Part shown: positions 62,042 to 64,000 of the stretch, piece by piece
Layout of the letters: each line of letters opens with the position of its first letter
Position numbering within the stretch: the stretch's first letter is position 1
Assembly: GCF_019969845.1 (NCBI RefSeq)
Contig: NZ_JAHXYR010000012.1
Coordinates: 106,733 to 170,732, forward strand
Reading direction: 5' to 3'
Length of the DNA stretch: 64,000 nt
Source of the DNA: Sphingobacterium sp. GVS05A
Lineage (GTDB): Bacteria > Bacteroidota > Bacteroidia > Sphingobacteriales > Sphingobacteriaceae
The notes under the pieces: generated by a model
The model's input: the letters and a program-made list of their open reading frames with translations, nothing else
Databases searched by the model: none
What the model was told of the DNA's origin: nothing
Position numbers and translations under genes: made by a program

Positions 62042-62875
62042 TTATTCGGAAATCAACTTCTGTATTTCATTTCTAAATTCAGATGGCGTCATTCCGGCTT
62101 TCTTTTTAAAAACGTTGGTGAAATAAGATTTTTCCTGATAGCCTAATTCGAAGCCTATTTCCGAAATCGTCTTATTTGTTGTTAACAATAGATTTTTAGC
62201 CTCTATCAGTTTTCTTGTTTCAATGATTTCCGACACACTTTGTTGTAATATACTTTGGCAGATCAGGTTTAAATTGCGTGCAGACATAAAAAGTTTTTCC
62301 GCGTAATAGTTAATCCCCTCAGGTCGTCGATAATTCTCTTCTAATATAGATAGAAAGCTGGTGAACGTCGTACTTTGGTTTTTTAATTGTTGTTGGGTAT
62401 CCGGAAATTGTTTTTTTCGCTCCGACTCGATCATAATAAAGATTGTACTTAACAATTGCTTAATAACCGCATAATCTACTAAGGACTGTTGTGTTTCCTG
62501 TTGGATCATTTGGCACAGGATAACTAATCTTGAAAAACAGGTTGGTTGGAAAAAAGTCAATGTTGCATTTTCATGAAAATGCGCATAGAGTTGGAAGGTG
62601 GTTTCGGGGATGAATTCGCTTTTAAATCGGATAACCCAAAAATCGATGTCATTGTCTTGGAGAAGCGGTTTCACTCGATGATTTTTACCTTGCGTTACAA
62701 AACTGACAAAGGGAGCACTGTATGTTTGCGTTTTAAAATCGATGAAATGCTCTACTTGTCCCTTGACGCCAATAATCAATTCTTCGAAATCATGTTGATG
62801 CATTTCATTTTTCGACTCTTGGATGCGTAGTGCTTCTTTCGCATCGACTTGATATATTTTGAAAAGTTCGTTCAA
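62042..62875 (-). CDS. AraC family transcriptional regulator
   Basis: This 277-residue protein has an N-terminal cupin-like sensor domain (HDFEELIIGVKGQVEHFID) and a C-terminal double helix-turn-helix (about 175-275; ISEIGFELGYQEKSYFTNVFKKKAGMTPSEFR). The start codon is TTG; no ATG occurs between the preceding in-frame stop and Met25. It lies 88 bp upstream of the dioxygenase gene on the same strand and may control it. Ligand unknown. Confidence 0.88.
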   Translation of the reverse strand: MNELFKIYQVDAKEALRIQESKNEMHQHDFEELIIGVKGQVEHFIDFKTQTYSAPFVSFVTQGKNHRVKPLLQDNDIDFWVIRFKSEFIPETTFQLYAHFHENATLTFFQPTCFSRLVILCQMIQQETQQSLVDYAVIKQLLSTIFIMIESERKKQFPDTQQQLKNQSTTFTSFLSILEENYRRPEGINYYAEKLFMSARNLNLICQSILQQSVSEIIETRKLIEAKNLLLTTNKTISEIGFELGYQEKSYFTNVFKKKAGMTPSEFRNEIQKLISE

Positions 62876-62889
62876 AACTAATGCAGGTG

Positions 62890-63180
62890 TTAAATATTCC
62901 TGTTAATGATCATGTATCCTCTACTAATGTACGGCTTAATTTGTATTTTTTTTATTGCTTTTCCGAAAAACAACGATTCCAATAGTGAGCCCGCGTGTTT
63001 AGTGTATTTTGTCCCATTCCCGAAAAGGGTTGAAGTTCTTTTGCTGCTGTTGGGCAACCTGTGGTATCTGAATCGCGCTCTGGCCATGCCTTGTTCGCCA
63101 ATGTTCTGAATTTTCCTATCCAAACGATAGTTAAATGGTATAGAAAAGCTGAGGGAGATAGTAGGAAGGTGCGAACACAA
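62890..63180 (-). other. Stretch open in all minus-strand frames, no assigned gene
   Basis: Between about 62960 and 63110 all three minus-strand frames remain open. None shows a start with convincing context or a recognised domain. One frame contains GMARARFRYHRLPNSSKRTS; another ends FSGMGQNTLNTRAHYWNRC. It may be a gene remnant or a dispersed element. No product is proposed. Confidence 0.25.
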
Positions 63181-63264
63181 CCCTGAAGGGGGATGCTTTT
63201 GGCTTTAGGGATACCAATCCTGGTATTTTTTAATGATAAGTCCAGTATTAAAGTAGCAATAGTC

Positions 63265-63360
63265 TACGATTAGGTTAGGGTATAGTTAGGTATTCGTTAG
63301 CTAAAACCTAAACAATACCTAACTAATACCTAAACTAAACCTAAGCTAAACCTAACTAAA
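63265..63360. repeat. AACCTAA-type repeat cluster
   Basis: About seven copies of a (A/T)ACCTAA core lie in one orientation at about 63305-63357, spaced roughly 10-12 nt. Two or three inverted copies (TTAGGT) occur at about 63271-63292. GTTAGGTATT (63285-63294) and AATACCTAAC (63314-63323) form a perfect 10-bp inverted repeat flanking TTAGCTAA. Confidence 0.7.
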
Positions 63361-63842
63361 CAGTAGATTTGTCCTTACTTTGGTGCCCCTTCTTTTTGGG
63401 TTGTCTTTCTGGATGGTCTGCGCTTTTTTTCGGCTGCGGTTTTTATACCTGTCCGTGATCCGGTCTGCCTGCTGCGGCTCATCGGCTTTTTTTCTGTTTG
63501 TGGTCGTCTATCTTTGCGGGAAGTTCGCTGCTGTGGGCATACCGGCTTTCTGTCCCTGCTGCGGCGTGGTGGTAGGGCGTCTTGGGGATGCGGCTGTTAT
63601 GTTTAGCCTCCCTCTTTTCGCTCCGGGACACTTTTTTCCCATGAGTCCACCTTTTCCATAACGTCTGCGCCCAGGGTATCCACTACCGTGCGGCATTCCC
63701 CGGTTCCTCCATCCACGTTCCTTCGTTCACGTTCTCGCGACCTTTCTGTGGTCTTTCCCTGCATTTTCCCGTATAACCGTCCATTTTTGCATCCCTTGGC
63801 CTCCCGGGATGCTGTTTTACAAAAAGAATCCGCCAAGTTCAC
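63352..63842 (-). pseudogene. Possible frameshifted Lys/Arg-rich ORF
   Basis: The segment is visibly GC-richer than its surroundings. A minus-strand frame from the GTG at 63842 runs to about 63630. Dropping one A from the A6 run in GGGAAAAAAGTG (about 63630) moves into a second open frame (VSRSEKREAKHNSRIPK). Dropping one A from the A7 run at about 63487-63493 moves into a third (ADEPQQADRITDRYKNRS) that ends at 63352. The result would be about 160 basic residues of no recognised family. Decay, sequencing error or chance are all possible. Confidence 0.25.
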
Positions 63843-63883
63843 AGCGAGTTAGGTTAAAAAAGAAATAAATAAGAACAAAAGGC

Positions 63884-63915
63884 TTGGAAGTTTGTTAGTA
63901 ATCTCCCTATCTTTG
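63884..63915 (+). promoter_or_regulatory. Strong promoter at the right edge
   Basis: TTG (63884-63886), 21 nt, TATCTTTG (63908-63915). It is followed by structured leader sequence, not by an immediate gene start. Confidence 0.6.
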
Positions 63916-63920
63916 CACCA

Positions 63921-63959
63921 CTCCGCAAGGGAGGGACGGTTACTTCGGAAGAGGTGATC
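63921..63959 (+). other. Structured leader RNA with GNRA-capped hairpin
   Basis: A CTCC/GGAG hairpin (63921-63933) is followed by a 9-bp stem (63938-63946/63951-63959, three G-T pairs) closed by a GGAA tetraloop, right behind the promoter. A 6-codon ORF (MKKRRV) begins at 63960. It could be the leader of a stable-RNA operon or another gene lying beyond the window. Confidence 0.4.
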
Positions 63960-64000
63960 ATGAAAAAAAGAAGGGTTTAACGGAAGTTAGGCGCGGAAAT

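Noticed and set aside
63380..63661. Cys/Phe-rich plus-strand ORF that looks like a membrane protein
   Set aside because: The hydrophobic look comes from reading opposite to a Lys/Arg-rich stretch. It has no coherent membrane topology, and its start context is poor.

Overview
The window looks like a chromosomal segment of a Bacteroidota bacterium close to Sphingobacterium. The support is a moderately AT-rich genome, promoters of the Bacteroidota type (TTTG/TTG, about 17-21 nt, TAnnTTTG), Bacteroidota-restricted families (DUF4290- and DUF5606-like proteins, a fused SecDF, a fused alpha/beta 2-oxoacid dehydrogenase E1), and family-typical outer-membrane barrels and a TonB-dependent receptor. No tRNA, rRNA gene, insertion sequence, prophage or CRISPR array is visible inside the window. 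Genus-level assignment is inference.

Layout. 1-9.6 kb: end of an outer-membrane barrel gene, a FadD-like acyl-CoA ligase with a YihY membrane protein, a small barrel protein, an M61 peptidase, a BadF-type kinase with glutathione peroxidase, and a LysR regulator upstream of a class C beta-lactamase-like serine hydrolase. 9.7-16 kb: methyltransferase, a gene-free gap with a probable structured small RNA, NUDIX hydrolase, an unknown protein, a DEAD-box helicase, and the fused E1 dehydrogenase. 16-22 kb: aromatic amino-acid genes on the minus strand (pheA, DAHP synthase/chorismate mutase, aroA, then aroC with a ROK-type kinase). In front of pheA lies a complete transcription attenuator: promoter, a 21-codon Phe/Tyr-rich leader peptide, and mutually exclusive antiterminator and terminator pairings. 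22-25 kb: nuclease, EamA exporter, YigZ and nucleoside phosphorylase, the last three tightly coupled. 25-31 kb: the cell-elongation operon mreB-mreC-mreD-mrdA-rodA. 31-38 kb: type II NADH dehydrogenase, a MarR/ferredoxin-reductase/ferredoxin operon with a candidate autoregulatory operator, secDF, and a small barrel protein. 38-47.7 kb: guaB, a UvrD/PcrA helicase, a DUF4290 protein, murA (with Asp in place of the catalytic Cys), a DUF5606 protein, a cyclophilin, radC, and a methyltransferase. 47.9-62.9 kb: two secreted basic proteins sharing a C-terminal domain, a SNF2 helicase downstream of a TonB receptor and a lipoprotein, a BamA-like barrel, an M1 peptidase, an Ada-like/AlkB alkylation-repair pair, a SelW-like protein, a DODA-type dioxygenase and an AraC regulator. 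62.9-64 kb: no convincing intact gene. This stretch has an AACCTAA repeat cluster, a GC-richer lysine/arginine-rich stretch that reads as one frame only if two A-runs are each shortened by one base, and, at the very edge, a strong promoter with a GNRA-capped leader hairpin that may start a stable-RNA or other operon beyond the window.

Most genes are ordinary housekeeping functions. The sites that most deserve follow-up are the phe leader attenuator (21.63-21.81 kb), the candidate structured RNA (10.6-10.8 kb), the Asp-type MurA, the MarR operator, and the unexplained right-hand end. Convergent gene pairs are commonly separated by long, nearly perfect hairpins that can act as terminators in both directions.
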